From: Alphaproteobacteria bacterium
GTDB lineage: Bacteria > Pseudomonadota > Alphaproteobacteria > Caulobacterales > Caulobacteraceae
Length of the DNA stretch: 61,070 nucleotides
Direction: 5' to 3'
NCBI GenBank assembly: GCA_018820275.1
Contig: JAHJOO010000034.1
Coordinates: forward strand, 1 to 61,070
The notes under the pieces are model-generated. The model searched no databases and was not told the origin of the DNA. It was given only the letters and a program-made list of their open reading frames with translations. The translations under genes were made by a program, and so were the position numbers. Below are positions 24,928 to 33,015 of the stretch, piece after piece. Within the stretch, counting starts at the first letter, position 1; each line of letters starts with the position of its first letter.

Positions 24928-25203
24928 GCCGTTCACGGCGTCCTTCAGCGGCTTCGACACGCGGAAGCGCACGGCCTTGGAAGCGGCGATCTTGATCGTC
25001 GCGCCGGTCGCCGGGTTGCGGCCTTCGCGCGCGGCGCGGGCGGCGGTGTCGAACACGCCCAGGTTCGAGATGCGGACGTCGCCGCCGGACTTCAGCGACT
25101 TGTGGATGTTGTCGACGATGGCGGTCAGCACGCGGCCGGCGTCGGCCTGCGACACGCCCGCGTCCTTGGCGACGGCGGCGATCAGTTCGGCTTGAGTGGT
25201 CAT
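24925..25203 (-). CDS. hup: HU-family DNA-binding protein
   Basis: A 92-aa histone-like protein. The N-terminus MTTQAELIAAVAKDAGVSQ, the dimerisation core VLTAIVDNIHKSLKSGGDVRI, and the beta-arm GRNPATGATIKIAASKAVRF all match HU. It bends and compacts DNA non-specifically. ATG at 25203 gives the usual 90-odd residue length; an in-frame upstream ATG at 25299 would add a non-homologous basic leader. It lies 115 nt downstream of fliP on the same strand and likely has its own promoter. Confidence 0.93.
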   Translation of the reverse strand: MTTQAELIAAVAKDAGVSQADAGRVLTAIVDNIHKSLKSGGDVRISNLGVFDTAARAAREGRNPATGATIKIAASKAVRFRVSKPLKDAVNG

Positions 25204-25318
25204 GTTGGGTCGTTTCCGATTTTCTGCCGCCCCGACTGGGCGACGACGGCCGGATTGACGCCGCTTTTTTCTCGCTTGGCAAGCGACTTCGGCGCGCAAA
25301 GCCCCACGGGCTGGGGAC

Positions 25319-26134
25319 TTACCCTCCGCCGGACGCCTTCTGGAAGCTCTCCACCAGGCTGCCCGCGATCAGCCTCCACCCGTCCACGAGGACGAAGAAG
25401 ATCAACTTGAAGGGCAGGGAGATGACCACCGGCGGCAGCATCATCATGCCCATGGACATGAGCACGGACGCCACCACCAGATCGATCACAAGGAACGGAA
25501 CGAAAAGAAGAAATCCGATTTCGAACGCCGTCTTCAGTTCACTGATCATGAAGGCCGGGACCACCACGCGCAGGGGCAGGTCCTGGGCGGTCGGCGGGAC
25601 CTCGATGTTGGACAGGCGGGTGAACAGTTCCAGGTCGCCGCGATCCACCTGACCGAGCATGAAGCTCTTCACCGGGTCGGCCGCCAGGTCGAAGGCCTGC
25701 GGCAGCTCCATCTGCTGATCCATCAGCGGCCTGATTCCCGAATCATAGGCGTCCTGCCAGGTCGGAGCCATGACGATGGCCGACAGGAACAGGGCCAGCG
25801 ACACCAGCACCGCGTTGGGCGGCGACTGCTGCATCCCCAGCGCCGTCCGCAGCAGGCTCAGCACCACCACGATGCGCACGAAGCTGGTGGTCATGATCAC
25901 GATCGACGGGGCCAGGCTGAGGACCGTCATCAGCCCGACCAGCTGCACCACCCGCGTGGTCAGGCCGGCCCCGGTGCCGAGGTCGACGTTGATCGCCGAG
26001 GATCCGGCCGCGGCCTGCGCCGCCTCCTGCGCCAGCGCGCCCAGCGGCCAGAGCAGACAGGCCAGGGTGACGCACAGCGACAGCAGGGCCGCGCGTTTCA
26101 GCTCCGCACGGGTGGGCATGCCCAGCAGCTTCAC
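25319..26134 (-). CDS. fliP: Flagellar type III export apparatus protein FliP
   Basis: A 271-aa core subunit of the flagellar export gate. It has a signal peptide (about 1-36, ending GALAQEAA). The mature protein has SFVRIVVVLSLLRTALGMQQ, a periplasmic segment with MAPTWQDAYDSGI, then ELKTAFEIGFLLFVPFLVID, and MGMMMLPPVVISLPFKL, all diagnostic of FliP. It forms the export pore with FliQ and FliR, which are not in this window. The start overlaps the fliO stop (ATGA). Confidence 0.97.
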   Translation of the reverse strand: MKLLGMPTRAELKRAALLSLCVTLACLLWPLGALAQEAAQAAAGSSAINVDLGTGAGLTTRVVQLVGLMTVLSLAPSIVIMTTSFVRIVVVLSLLRTALGMQQSPPNAVLVSLALFLSAIVMAPTWQDAYDSGIRPLMDQQMELPQAFDLAADPVKSFMLGQVDRGDLELFTRLSNIEVPPTAQDLPLRVVVPAFMISELKTAFEIGFLLFVPFLVIDLVVASVLMSMGMMMLPPVVISLPFKLIFFVLVDGWRLIAGSLVESFQKASGGG

Positions 26135-26400
26135 TTGACCGGCCCCCGCGGCTCGATCAGTTCGCGGCCTTCTCCCAGCAGGATCAGCCGCTCCTCATCG
26201 TCGATCTTGACCAGCACCAGCCGCCGCGCCGGGTCCAGCACCAGGGTCTCGACCACGGCCATGCGGCGCTCGCCGCGCTGGGCCGACAGCTTCGCCATCA
26301 GCTGGGGCGCATAGCGGCGCGCGGCCCAGGCGGCGCCCCCGATCAGGCCCAGGGTGAAGGCTAGGCCGAACACGGCGCGAAGCAGGTCGAGGAAATCCAT
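26131..26400 (-). CDS. fliO: Flagellar biosynthesis protein FliO
   Basis: An 89-aa single-pass membrane protein. An N-terminal helix (LLRAVFGLAFTLGLIGGAAWAARRY) is followed by a small cytosolic beta domain with MAVVETLVLDPARRLVLVKI and RLILLGEGRELI. FliO assists assembly of the FliP ring. It is the first gene of the fliOP operon, with a 4-bp ATGA overlap into fliP, and diverges from flgB across a TTAA-rich regulatory region. Confidence 0.93.
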   Translation of the reverse strand: MDFLDLLRAVFGLAFTLGLIGGAAWAARRYAPQLMAKLSAQRGERRMAVVETLVLDPARRLVLVKIDDEERLILLGEGRELIEPRGPVK

Positions 26401-26412
26401 CGCCCCGGATCG

Positions 26413-26457
26413 TTAACGGTCAGGGTTAATGGCCGGTTTAGAAAACGCTTCATTAAC
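26413..26457. promoter_or_regulatory. CtrA-like sites in the fliO/flgB divergent region
   Basis: TTAA-N7-TTTAG (26426-26441) is a near match to the CtrA consensus TTAA-N7-TTAAC. Further TTAAC elements lie at 26413-26417 and 26453-26457. They sit between the divergent fliO and flgB genes, where CtrA control of class II flagellar operons would be expected in Caulobacterales. Binding is inferred, not shown. Confidence 0.5.
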
Positions 26458-26515
26458 CACGCCCGGTCACATTTCGTGCGGGCGCCTCCGCCCGCGTCGT
26501 CTGAGGGACGGGGCC

Positions 26516-26920
26516 GTGTCGATCACCGACCTGCCGCTGCTGAACCAGATCAAGGGCCGGCTGACCTGGCTGGACGAGCGCCAGCGCGTCATCGCCCAGA
26601 ACGTCGCCAACGCCGACACCCCCGGCTACATGGCGCGCGACCTGCGCCAGCCGACCGACTTCGCCAGGGCCATGCAGGGCGCCGGCGGCCTGCAGATGGC
26701 CCGCACCTCGGCCGCCCACATCGCGCCGACCCACCAGCCCGCGCGCTTCGCGGTGCAGGACAGCCCGGATTCCGAGACCACGCTCGACGGCAACGCCGTG
26801 GTCGTGGAGGAGCAGATGCTGAAGATGGCCGAGAGCCGCATGGCCTACGACGCCGCCATCAGCCTGTACCAGAAGTCCATGTCGCTCCTGCGCATGGCCG
26901 CCCGGCCGCCCGGCCGCTGA
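26516..26920 (+). CDS. flgB: Flagellar basal-body rod protein FlgB
   Basis: A 134-aa proximal rod subunit. The N-terminal rod signature is NQIKGRLTWLDERQRVIAQN followed by VANADTPGYMARDL; the C-terminal coiled-coil is EEQMLKMAESRMAYDAAISL. Start is GTG at 26516 with GAGGG 8 nt upstream. An in-frame ATG at 26429 would extend over the CtrA-like sites and is not supported. First gene of the flgB-flgC-fliE operon. Confidence 0.94.
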   Translation: MSITDLPLLNQIKGRLTWLDERQRVIAQNVANADTPGYMARDLRQPTDFARAMQGAGGLQMARTSAAHIAPTHQPARFAVQDSPDSETTLDGNAVVVEEQMLKMAESRMAYDAAISLYQKSMSLLRMAARPPGR

Positions 26921-26933
26921 GGAGGGCTGACCC

Positions 26934-27353
26934 GTGCCTGACCCCATCCCGCCCCGCAACTCCACCATGGCCGTGGCCGCCAGCGCCCTGAAGGCGCAGC
27001 AGTCGCGCATGCGCGTGATCGCCGAGAACATCGCCAACGCCGATTCGACCTCGGACACGCCGGGCGGCCAGCCCTATCGCCGGCAGGTGCCCGTGTTCAG
27101 GTCGCAGGACGTGGACGGCGCGACCGGCGTGGCCCTGGCCGAGGTGCGCGCCGACCCCGGCCAGTTCCGCCGCGACTACGACCCCAACCACCCGGCGGCC
27201 GACGCCGAGGGCTACGTCCTGCGCCCCAACGTCGACACCCTGGTCGAGGCCATGGACATGCGCGAGGCCCAGCGCGCCTACGAGGCCAATCTGAACGTGA
27301 TCGAGACGGCGCGCGCCATGGAGCAGCGCACCCTCGACATCCTGAAGCGCTGA
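26934..27353 (+). CDS. flgC: Flagellar basal-body rod protein FlgC
   Basis: A 139-aa proximal rod subunit. It contains ALKAQQSRMRVIAENIANAD near the N-terminus, the central GYVLRPNVDTLVEAMDM, and the C-terminal EAQRAYEANLNVIETARAM, all characteristic of FlgC. Start is GTG 13 nt after flgB, with GGAGGG upstream. It works with FlgB, FlgF and FliE in the MS ring-rod junction. Confidence 0.96.
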   Translation: MPDPIPPRNSTMAVAASALKAQQSRMRVIAENIANADSTSDTPGGQPYRRQVPVFRSQDVDGATGVALAEVRADPGQFRRDYDPNHPAADAEGYVLRPNVDTLVEAMDMREAQRAYEANLNVIETARAMEQRTLDILKR

Positions 27354-27364
27354 GGACCTGACCG

Positions 27365-27670
27365 ATGAACCCCATGGCCGCCGTCAAGGCCTATCAGGCG
27401 ATCCAGTCGGGCGCCGCCGTCGGCGGCCCCGGCGGCATGGACCCGGCCGGCGGGTCCGAGTTCGGCGCCATCCTTGACGGCGTGATGAAGGGGGCGGTGG
27501 AACAGACCCGCGCCGCCGAGATGCAGATGACCCAGGCGGTGCAGGGCCAGGGCAGTCTGATCGACGTGGTCACCGCCGTCTCGTCCGCCGAGGCTTCGCT
27601 GGAGACCGTCATGGCCGTCCGCGACCAGGTGATCCAGGCCTACCAGGAAATCATGCGGATGCCGATCTGA
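27365..27670 (+). CDS. fliE: Flagellar hook-basal body complex protein FliE
   Basis: A 101-aa MS ring-rod adapter. The C-terminal half IDVVTAVSSAEASLETVMAV and RDQVIQAYQEIMRMPI is the conserved FliE signature; the N-terminus is Gly/Pro-rich. It lies 11 nt after flgC. The operon ends here: no fliQ, fliR or flhB follows, and a GCCGCG...CGCGGC hairpin without a U-tract lies just downstream, near 27689-27706. Confidence 0.95.
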   Translation: MNPMAAVKAYQAIQSGAAVGGPGGMDPAGGSEFGAILDGVMKGAVEQTRAAEMQMTQAVQGQGSLIDVVTAVSSAEASLETVMAVRDQVIQAYQEIMRMPI

Positions 27671-27761
27671 CGGACGGCGAAAGGTTGCCGCGATTTCACG
27701 CGGCGTCGCGCATCCGCCGACCGCGTTCCGGGCCTCTCACTCCGACATCATCGGAGACGAC

Positions 27762-29090
27762 ATGACCCGCCGGACCCTGACCGCCTGCGCCGCCCTGCTG
27801 GCCGCCTGCCTCGCCGCCCCGGCCGAGGCGCAGATGCGCCGGCCGCAGGGGCCGACCCAACTCGTGCGCGCCGGAGACCTGTTCGATTCCCAGGCGGGTC
27901 GCATGGTCGGCGCGCGCGACATCCTGATCCGGGGCGACCGCGTGGTCGAGGTCGGGCAGGGGCTGGCCCTTCCCGACGGCGGAATCCTGATCGACCTGTC
28001 CCGCTGCTCGGTCCTGCCCGGGCTCATCGACGGACACACCCACATCCTGATGGAGCAGGCACCCGGGCAGAGCCTTGGCCAGGTCGCCGCGATCGACGCC
28101 GGCCTGGAGGGCGACGCCCTGCGCGCCCTGTCCGGGGCGCGGCGGGGCCGCGACTATCTGGACGCCGGCTTCACCACCATCCGCGATCTCGGAAACTCCG
28201 GCCGATATCTCGATCTCCAGCTGGCGCGCGGCTTCGCGGAGGGGCGCGTGCCCGGACCGCGGCTCTACGGCTCCGGTCCCGGCCTGGCCCCGGCGGGCGG
28301 CCAGATGGAGCCCCTGCCGCACGATCCGCACCATCTCGTCGGTGCCGAGTATCGCATCGTCGCCGGCGCCGACGACGCCCGCGCGGCCGTGCGCGAGGCG
28401 GTCGCCGCCGGTGCCTGGGTCATCAAGGTCTACCCGGAAGCCACGCCCCAGCGGACGCGCCTGTCGGTCGCGGAACTGGAGGCGATCGTCGACGAGGCGC
28501 GTCGACACGGGGTCCCCGTCGCCGCCCATGCCACCTCCGACGCGGCGATCCGCGAGGCCGTCATGGCCGGCGTCACCTCCATCGAGCACGGCTACGAGGT
28601 TTCCGACGAGACGCTGCGACTGATGGCGCAAAAGGGCGTGTGGCTGGTGCCGACCGATCCGTCGCTGGAGATGGCTCAGGAGTTCAGCTCCGGATGGACC
28701 CCGCGCCCGCCGGTGGCGGAGATCGAGGGCATGCTGGCCGCCCCGCGCGAGCGCTTCGCCCGCGCGCACCGTCTGGGCGTGCCCATCGCCCTGGGGTCGG
28801 ACCTCTACATCCCCTATGGTCCGGGCCGCGGCCAGGGCGCCCGCGCCACCATGGTCGCCTATGTCGAGTCCGGCATGACGCCGGCCGAGGCGCTGCAGAC
28901 CGCGACCTGGAACGCCGGCCGGATGCTGGGAGACGACGGTTTGGGCGTGATCCGCCCCGGGGCATGGGCCGATCTCATCGCCGTGCCGCTGAACCCCACG
29001 GAAAGTCTCGACGCGTTGAAGGACGTGCGCTTCGTCATGAAGGGCGGGCGCGTCGAAAAGCCGGACCGGGAGTGGGTCTGCGGAGGGTGA
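27762..29090 (+). CDS. Exported metal-dependent amidohydrolase (Xaa-Pro dipeptidase/imidazolonepropionase-like)
   Basis: A 442-aa protein with a signal peptide (about 1-24, ending AEAQ). The amidohydrolase metal site is complete: GHTHI (H92, H94), a likely carboxylated Lys in VIKVYPEA (about K225), AAHAT (about H256), IEHGYE (about H275) and the Asp in LGSDLY (about D347). These proteins usually cleave dipeptides or small amides in the periplasm. It is monocistronic, 91 nt after fliE, and convergent with a small membrane-protein gene. Confidence 0.85.
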   Translation: MTRRTLTACAALLAACLAAPAEAQMRRPQGPTQLVRAGDLFDSQAGRMVGARDILIRGDRVVEVGQGLALPDGGILIDLSRCSVLPGLIDGHTHILMEQAPGQSLGQVAAIDAGLEGDALRALSGARRGRDYLDAGFTTIRDLGNSGRYLDLQLARGFAEGRVPGPRLYGSGPGLAPAGGQMEPLPHDPHHLVGAEYRIVAGADDARAAVREAVAAGAWVIKVYPEATPQRTRLSVAELEAIVDEARRHGVPVAAHATSDAAIREAVMAGVTSIEHGYEVSDETLRLMAQKGVWLVPTDPSLEMAQEFSSGWTPRPPVAEIEGMLAAPRERFARAHRLGVPIALGSDLYIPYGPGRGQGARATMVAYVESGMTPAEALQTATWNAGRMLGDDGLGVIRPGAWADLIAVPLNPTESLDALKDVRFVMKGGRVEKPDREWVCGG

Positions 29091-29105
29091 CGCGACGGGT
29101 CCGGG

Positions 29106-29513
29106 TCAGGCCGGGGACGGCCGCGTCGCCGTGACCCCGCCCCACAGCACTGCGCCCAGCACCAGATAGCTCCAGATGTAGTAGGCGGTGAAGAATCCCG
29201 CCTGCCGCATCTCGGCCGAGATCAGGAAGGCCACGTGGGTGATGACCAGCAGGATCGCGCCCGCCGCGGCGACCGCCGGCCACCGGCGGCGGCTTCCCGC
29301 GGCCAGCAGGGTCAGCCAGGTGGCGAGGGCCACGTCGATCACGAGGATCCCCCACTGGACCCCGGTCCACCAGTCCATGTCGACCACGGTGGAGCCGATC
29401 CACGCGGTGCTCACGGCAAGGGCGACCCGCTTTTCCAGCGGGCCGCCCCTGAACCAGGTCAGGCCGCATACGCCGGCCATGACGGCCAGACCGATCAGTT
29501 CGAGCGTCGACAT
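29106..29513 (-). CDS. Small four-helix membrane protein, unknown function
   Basis: A 135-aa protein with four hydrophobic segments: LELIGLAVMAGVCGLTW, WGILVIDVALATWLTLLAA, VAAAGAILLVITHVAFLIS and YYIWSYLVLGAVLWGGV. A conserved-looking DMDWWTGVQWG lies before helix 2. ATG at 29513 (MSTLELIG) starts directly before helix 1; an in-frame ATG 51 nt upstream overlaps the neighbouring gene. No family recognised. Confidence 0.65.
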   Translation of the reverse strand: MSTLELIGLAVMAGVCGLTWFRGGPLEKRVALAVSTAWIGSTVVDMDWWTGVQWGILVIDVALATWLTLLAAGSRRRWPAVAAAGAILLVITHVAFLISAEMRQAGFFTAYYIWSYLVLGAVLWGGVTATRPSPA

Positions 29514-29544
29514 CCAGCCCCCGTTGGAGGCGGGACTATCGACC

Positions 29545-29892
29545 CTAGGCGGCCACCACCGCAAGGTGGCCCGACGTGCCGGGCTTCTCGTCCTTGGTCC
29601 CGCCGCCGATCGGCAGCGACCGGAAGACCGACTCCGTCTTCAGGTCGGCCAGGGCGTTGTGGACCTCGACGACGGCCGCGCGGGCGCGGGCCTGGGCGGC
29701 CATGGCCTCGACGAGCCGGTCGTAGACGACCTGGCCGCGGGTGGCGGAGAACCCGGCCTCGCGGGCGCGGCCGGGCAGGGACTGGGTCAGGCCGGCGATG
29801 CTGCACATGGCGTCGTCGACGGCCCGCTCGGTGGCGAACAGCTGATCGGCCACGGACTGGGCCAGATCGTGGTGGGCTTCACGTCTTTTCAT
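29545..29892 (-). CDS. Hypothetical 115-aa soluble helical protein
   Basis: It begins MKRREAHHDLAQSVADQLFA and is mainly helical (AVDDAMCSIAGLTQSLPG, then AMAAQARARAAVVEVHNALADL), with a Gly/Ser-rich C-terminus. ATG at 29892 overlaps a TGA at 29891-29889 (ATGA), the stop of the frame encoding a C-terminal membrane helix upstream. This coupling indicates that the upstream frame is really translated to that stop. Function unknown. Confidence 0.6.
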   Translation of the reverse strand: MKRREAHHDLAQSVADQLFATERAVDDAMCSIAGLTQSLPGRAREAGFSATRGQVVYDRLVEAMAAQARARAAVVEVHNALADLKTESVFRSLPIGGGTKDEKPGTSGHLAVVAA

Positions 29893-30001
29893 AGGTGCGT
29901 CCTCGGTATCCCGGGCCCCTGGAACAGGAGCTGTTGCAACCATAACGCGAAATCTGCCGCTGTCATCAACAAAAACGTGCAGAAGCCCAAGGCGGCCAGG
30001 A

Positions 30002-30556
30002 TCAGCACGACGCGGAGGAGTCCCTCGGCCAGGCCTCGGGCTCCCGGGGCGGGCGCTTCGCTGTGCGCGAGGCTTTCCCGGACAGCAGCCCGGCCGCGAT
30101 CAAGAAAATCGAGCGCAGCGTCTCGGCTCCCGAACCCAGATCCCCCCGGCGCCGCAGCAGATCCCTCTGCCGCTCCAGCGCGAGGGCTCGGCGCGGCCCG
30201 GACACGCTGTAGTTGATGGCCCACTCCAGGTCGGTCAGGCTCCAGCGCGGCAGGGCGCCCGCGTGCAGGTCGGCCGACGAGGACGGCGGCGCCGAGGGGC
30301 CCGCGGTCGGGCCGGCGATCACCGAGGCCGTCAGGATGATCTGCTGCAGCAGATCCATCGGCGTCAGGACGTCGCTGGTGCTCTGCAGCCGGGCGAACAG
30401 CTGGTCCGCCCAGGCCTTGCGCTCGGGCGTCCGGGCCAGCTGGTCCAGCACCGTCTCCAGATCCTGCCAGGTCATCGCCGGCATCCGGTCGGGGCCGTTC
30501 GCGGGCGTCCAGTCCGCCTTGTACCAGTCGGGGATGGTCCGTTTGGGTTCGATCAT
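30002..30556 (-). CDS. Hypothetical protein, probably frameshifted relative to an intended C-terminal membrane segment
   Basis: Begins MIEPKRTIPDWYKADWTPAN after a strong AAGGAGG site. About 135 residues are convincingly coding, including TWQDLETVLDQLARTPERKA and SLTDLEWAINYSVSGPRRAL. In this frame it ends after an atypical Arg/Pro-rich tail at 30002 (184 aa). A -1 shift at the C6 run (30142-30147, G6 on the coding strand) would join it to a frame encoding GLLRVVLILAALGFCTFLLM and ending at 29889, in a 4-bp overlap with the next gene. Either a real frameshift, a sequencing error, or slippage. Function unknown. Confidence 0.55.
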   Translation of the reverse strand: MIEPKRTIPDWYKADWTPANGPDRMPAMTWQDLETVLDQLARTPERKAWADQLFARLQSTSDVLTPMDLLQQIILTASVIAGPTAGPSAPPSSSADLHAGALPRWSLTDLEWAINYSVSGPRRALALERQRDLLRRRGDLGSGAETLRSIFLIAAGLLSGKASRTAKRPPREPEAWPRDSSASC

Positions 30557-30842
30557 CGCGTCCTCCTTCGGGACGCAGAGGATCGGCCGCAGGGGGGGCG
30601 TCCGGCAGGCGGGAAAAACCCGCTGCATACCCGGTATGCAGAGCCTCGCCGCGGTCGTGGAGCAGGCGGACCGCCGCGCGCGAGCTCGTTACCCCCAGCT
30701 TGCGCCGGGCGTTGGCCAGGTGCCGCTCCACGGTGGCCCGGGCGATGCCCAGCTCGGCCGAAATCTCGTCGGCCTGACGGTGCCGCGCGACGCCGGACAG
30801 GCAACGGCGTTCCTGGGGAGTCAGGAGATCGAGCAGGGCCAC
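30555..30842 (-). CDS. LuxR-type helix-turn-helix regulator (3' end unclear)
   Basis: Begins MALLDLLTPQERRCLSGVAR and continues with DEISAELGIARATVERHLAN, a GerE/LuxR DNA-binding domain (residues about 1-65). No receiver domain. There is no stop in this frame before 29889, so it formally runs through the next gene's antiphase region; coding character fades near a C7 tract (G7 on the plus strand, 30592-30598). One extra base there would bring a TGA overlapping the next ATG. The end given is where the downstream gene begins. In related bacteria such HTH proteins can carry a C-terminal membrane helix. Confidence 0.55.
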
Positions 30843-30960
30843 CTCGCGCGCTCCGATCGGTTCGCGAAAAATCGTTCAGGATGATTAACACCGCGATTCC
30901 GTTTTGCGACGGGTGATCTGGATTCAGGCGCGCGCGTTTGCAGGACGTGCAGCCAGGAGA

Positions 30961-31344
30961 ATGCCCGTGCTTCGGACCATCGACGCCCATCCCATCGTCG
31001 CGGTGACCGACCTGGCCCGCGCCCGCGCCTTCTATGGCGAGACGCTGGACCTGCCCGTCGAGACGGCCGAGGCGACCATGGCCGTCTACCGCACCGGTGC
31101 CACGCGGCTGACGGTCTACGTCTCCGAATACGCCGGCTCCAACCTGGCCAACGCCGTGGTCTGGGCCCTCGACGAGGGGCTGGAGGACGTCGTGCGCACC
31201 CTGACGGGACGCGGCGTGACCTTCGAGAAATACGACATCCCCGGCACGACGTGGGAAGACGGCGTGCACCGGTCGGGCAACATGCGCATGGCCTGGTTCA
31301 AGGATCCGGACGGCAACATCCTGCACCTCGTTCAGGGCATGTGA
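30961..31344 (+). CDS. VOC (glyoxalase/bleomycin-resistance-like) family protein
   Basis: A 127-aa protein with the paired beta-alpha-beta-beta-beta modules of the vicinal oxygen chelate fold: HPIVAVTDLARARAFYGETL at the N-terminus and NMRMAWFKDPDGNILHLVQG at the C-terminus. The latter is the classical second-module motif with its metal-ligand position. Substrate unknown. ATG at 30961 has GGAG 5 nt upstream; an in-frame ATG at 30904 would add a basic, non-family leader. It lies 36 nt upstream of prfC, so cotranscription is likely. Confidence 0.85.
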   Translation: MPVLRTIDAHPIVAVTDLARARAFYGETLDLPVETAEATMAVYRTGATRLTVYVSEYAGSNLANAVVWALDEGLEDVVRTLTGRGVTFEKYDIPGTTWEDGVHRSGNMRMAWFKDPDGNILHLVQGM

Positions 31345-31380
31345 TGACTTGAGACCGCGCACGCGCTAACCCCCGCGGCC

Positions 31381-33012
31381 ATGTCCAGACTGACCGTCGA
31401 ACAGGAGGCCCTGCGTCGCAGGACCTTCGCCATCATCGCCCACCCCGACGCGGGCAAGACCACCCTGACCGAGCACATCCTGCTGTCCGGCGGGGCCATC
31501 CGCGCGGCCGGCGCGGTGCGGGCGCGCGGCGAGAACCGGCGCACGCGCTCGGACTGGATGAAGATCGAGAAGGAGCGCGGCATCTCCGTCTCGGCGTCGG
31601 TGATGACGTTCGAGCACGACGGCAAGATGTTCAATCTGCTCGACACCCCCGGGCACGAGGACTTCTCGGAGGACACCTACCGCACCCTGACCGCCGCCGA
31701 CTGCGCCATCATGGTGCTGGACGCCGCCAAGGGCATCGAGCCCCAGACGCTGAAGCTGTTCGAGGTCTGCCGCCTGCGCGACATCCCGATCATCACCTTC
31801 ATCAACAAGCTGGACCGCGAGGCCCAGGATCCGATGGCCCTGCTGGACGAGATCGCCTCGCGCCTCCAGCTGGACCCCTCGCCGATCTGGTGGCCGGCCG
31901 AGAGCGGCAACCGCCTGCGCGGCATGGTCGAGATCGGCACCGGCATGTTCCAGCCCTATGTCCGCAAGATCGCCGGGTCCGACGAAGATCCGGAGCACGG
32001 CGATCCCCTGCCCCTGGCCGACGCCGCCGCGCACTTCGAAGGCGATGAGCAGGCCGACCTGACCGACGCGCTGGAGCTGGTCGAGGGCGGCTACAAGCCG
32101 TTCGACCGGCAGGCCTTCCTGGAGGGGCATATGACGCCCGTCCTGTGGGGATCGGCGCTGCGCCACTTCGGCATCGACCAGCTGCTGGCCGCGATCGGCG
32201 ACTGGGCCCCGCCGCCCAAGGTGATGCCGGCGAAGAAGGAAGCCCCGCCGGAGACGCGCAACGCGCCCGAGCCGGTCGCCCTGACCGTCCAGCCGGGCCA
32301 GACCGAGGTCACCGGCTTCGTCTTCAAGGTCCAGGCCAACATGGACCCCAACCACCGCGACCGCATCGCCATGTTCCGCATGGCCTCGGGCCAGTTCCGC
32401 CGCGGCATGAAGCTGAAGGTCCAGAACACCGGCAAGTCGCTGTCGGTGAACGCCCCCATCATGTTCTTCGCCAGCGACCGCGAGCTGGCCGAGGACGCCT
32501 TCGCCGGCGACGTCATCGGCATCCCCAACCACGGCGTGCTGCGCGTGGGCGACAGCCTGTCGGAGAGCGGCCTGATCCGCTTCGCCGGCCTGCCCAATTT
32601 CGCGCCGGAGATCCTGCAGCGCGTGCGGGTCAAGGATCCGCTGAAGGCCAAACACCTGAAGAAGGCGCTGGACGGCCTGGCCGAGGAGGGCGTGACCCAG
32701 CTGTTCCGGCCCGAGCTGGGCTCGGACTTCATCGTCGGCGCCGTCGGCCAGCTGCAGTTCGAGGTCATGGCCGACCGGCTGGGCGAGGAATACGGCCTCG
32801 ACGTCCTGTTCGAACCGTCGCCCTACGCCGAGGCCCGCTGGATCGGCGGCGACAAGGCCGACCTGGAAGATTTCATGGGCAAATACCGCCCCCAGATGGC
32901 CACCGACATCGACGCCGCCCCGGTCTTTCTGGCCAAATCGAGCTGGGAGACGGGATATGTGGGCGAACGCTTCCCCAAGGTGCGGTTCATGAAGACGAAG
33001 GAGCGGGGGTAG
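31381..33012 (+). CDS. prfC: Peptide chain release factor 3
   Basis: A 543-aa translational GTPase that recycles RF1/RF2 from the ribosome. G1 is AHPDAGKT (residues 20-27), the switch I region EKERGISVSASVM, G3 is DTPGHEDFSEDTYRTL, and G4 is NKLDREAQDP. The RF3-specific C-terminal domains follow (GQLQFEVMADRLGEEYGLDV). Length is typical for RF3, and the RTRSDWMKIEKERG stretch distinguishes it from EF-G. Confidence 0.97.
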   Translation: MSRLTVEQEALRRRTFAIIAHPDAGKTTLTEHILLSGGAIRAAGAVRARGENRRTRSDWMKIEKERGISVSASVMTFEHDGKMFNLLDTPGHEDFSEDTYRTLTAADCAIMVLDAAKGIEPQTLKLFEVCRLRDIPIITFINKLDREAQDPMALLDEIASRLQLDPSPIWWPAESGNRLRGMVEIGTGMFQPYVRKIAGSDEDPEHGDPLPLADAAAHFEGDEQADLTDALELVEGGYKPFDRQAFLEGHMTPVLWGSALRHFGIDQLLAAIGDWAPPPKVMPAKKEAPPETRNAPEPVALTVQPGQTEVTGFVFKVQANMDPNHRDRIAMFRMASGQFRRGMKLKVQNTGKSLSVNAPIMFFASDRELAEDAFAGDVIGIPNHGVLRVGDSLSESGLIRFAGLPNFAPEILQRVRVKDPLKAKHLKKALDGLAEEGVTQLFRPELGSDFIVGAVGQLQFEVMADRLGEEYGLDVLFEPSPYAEARWIGGDKADLEDFMGKYRPQMATDIDAAPVFLAKSSWETGYVGERFPKVRFMKTKERG

Positions 33013-33015
33013 GGG

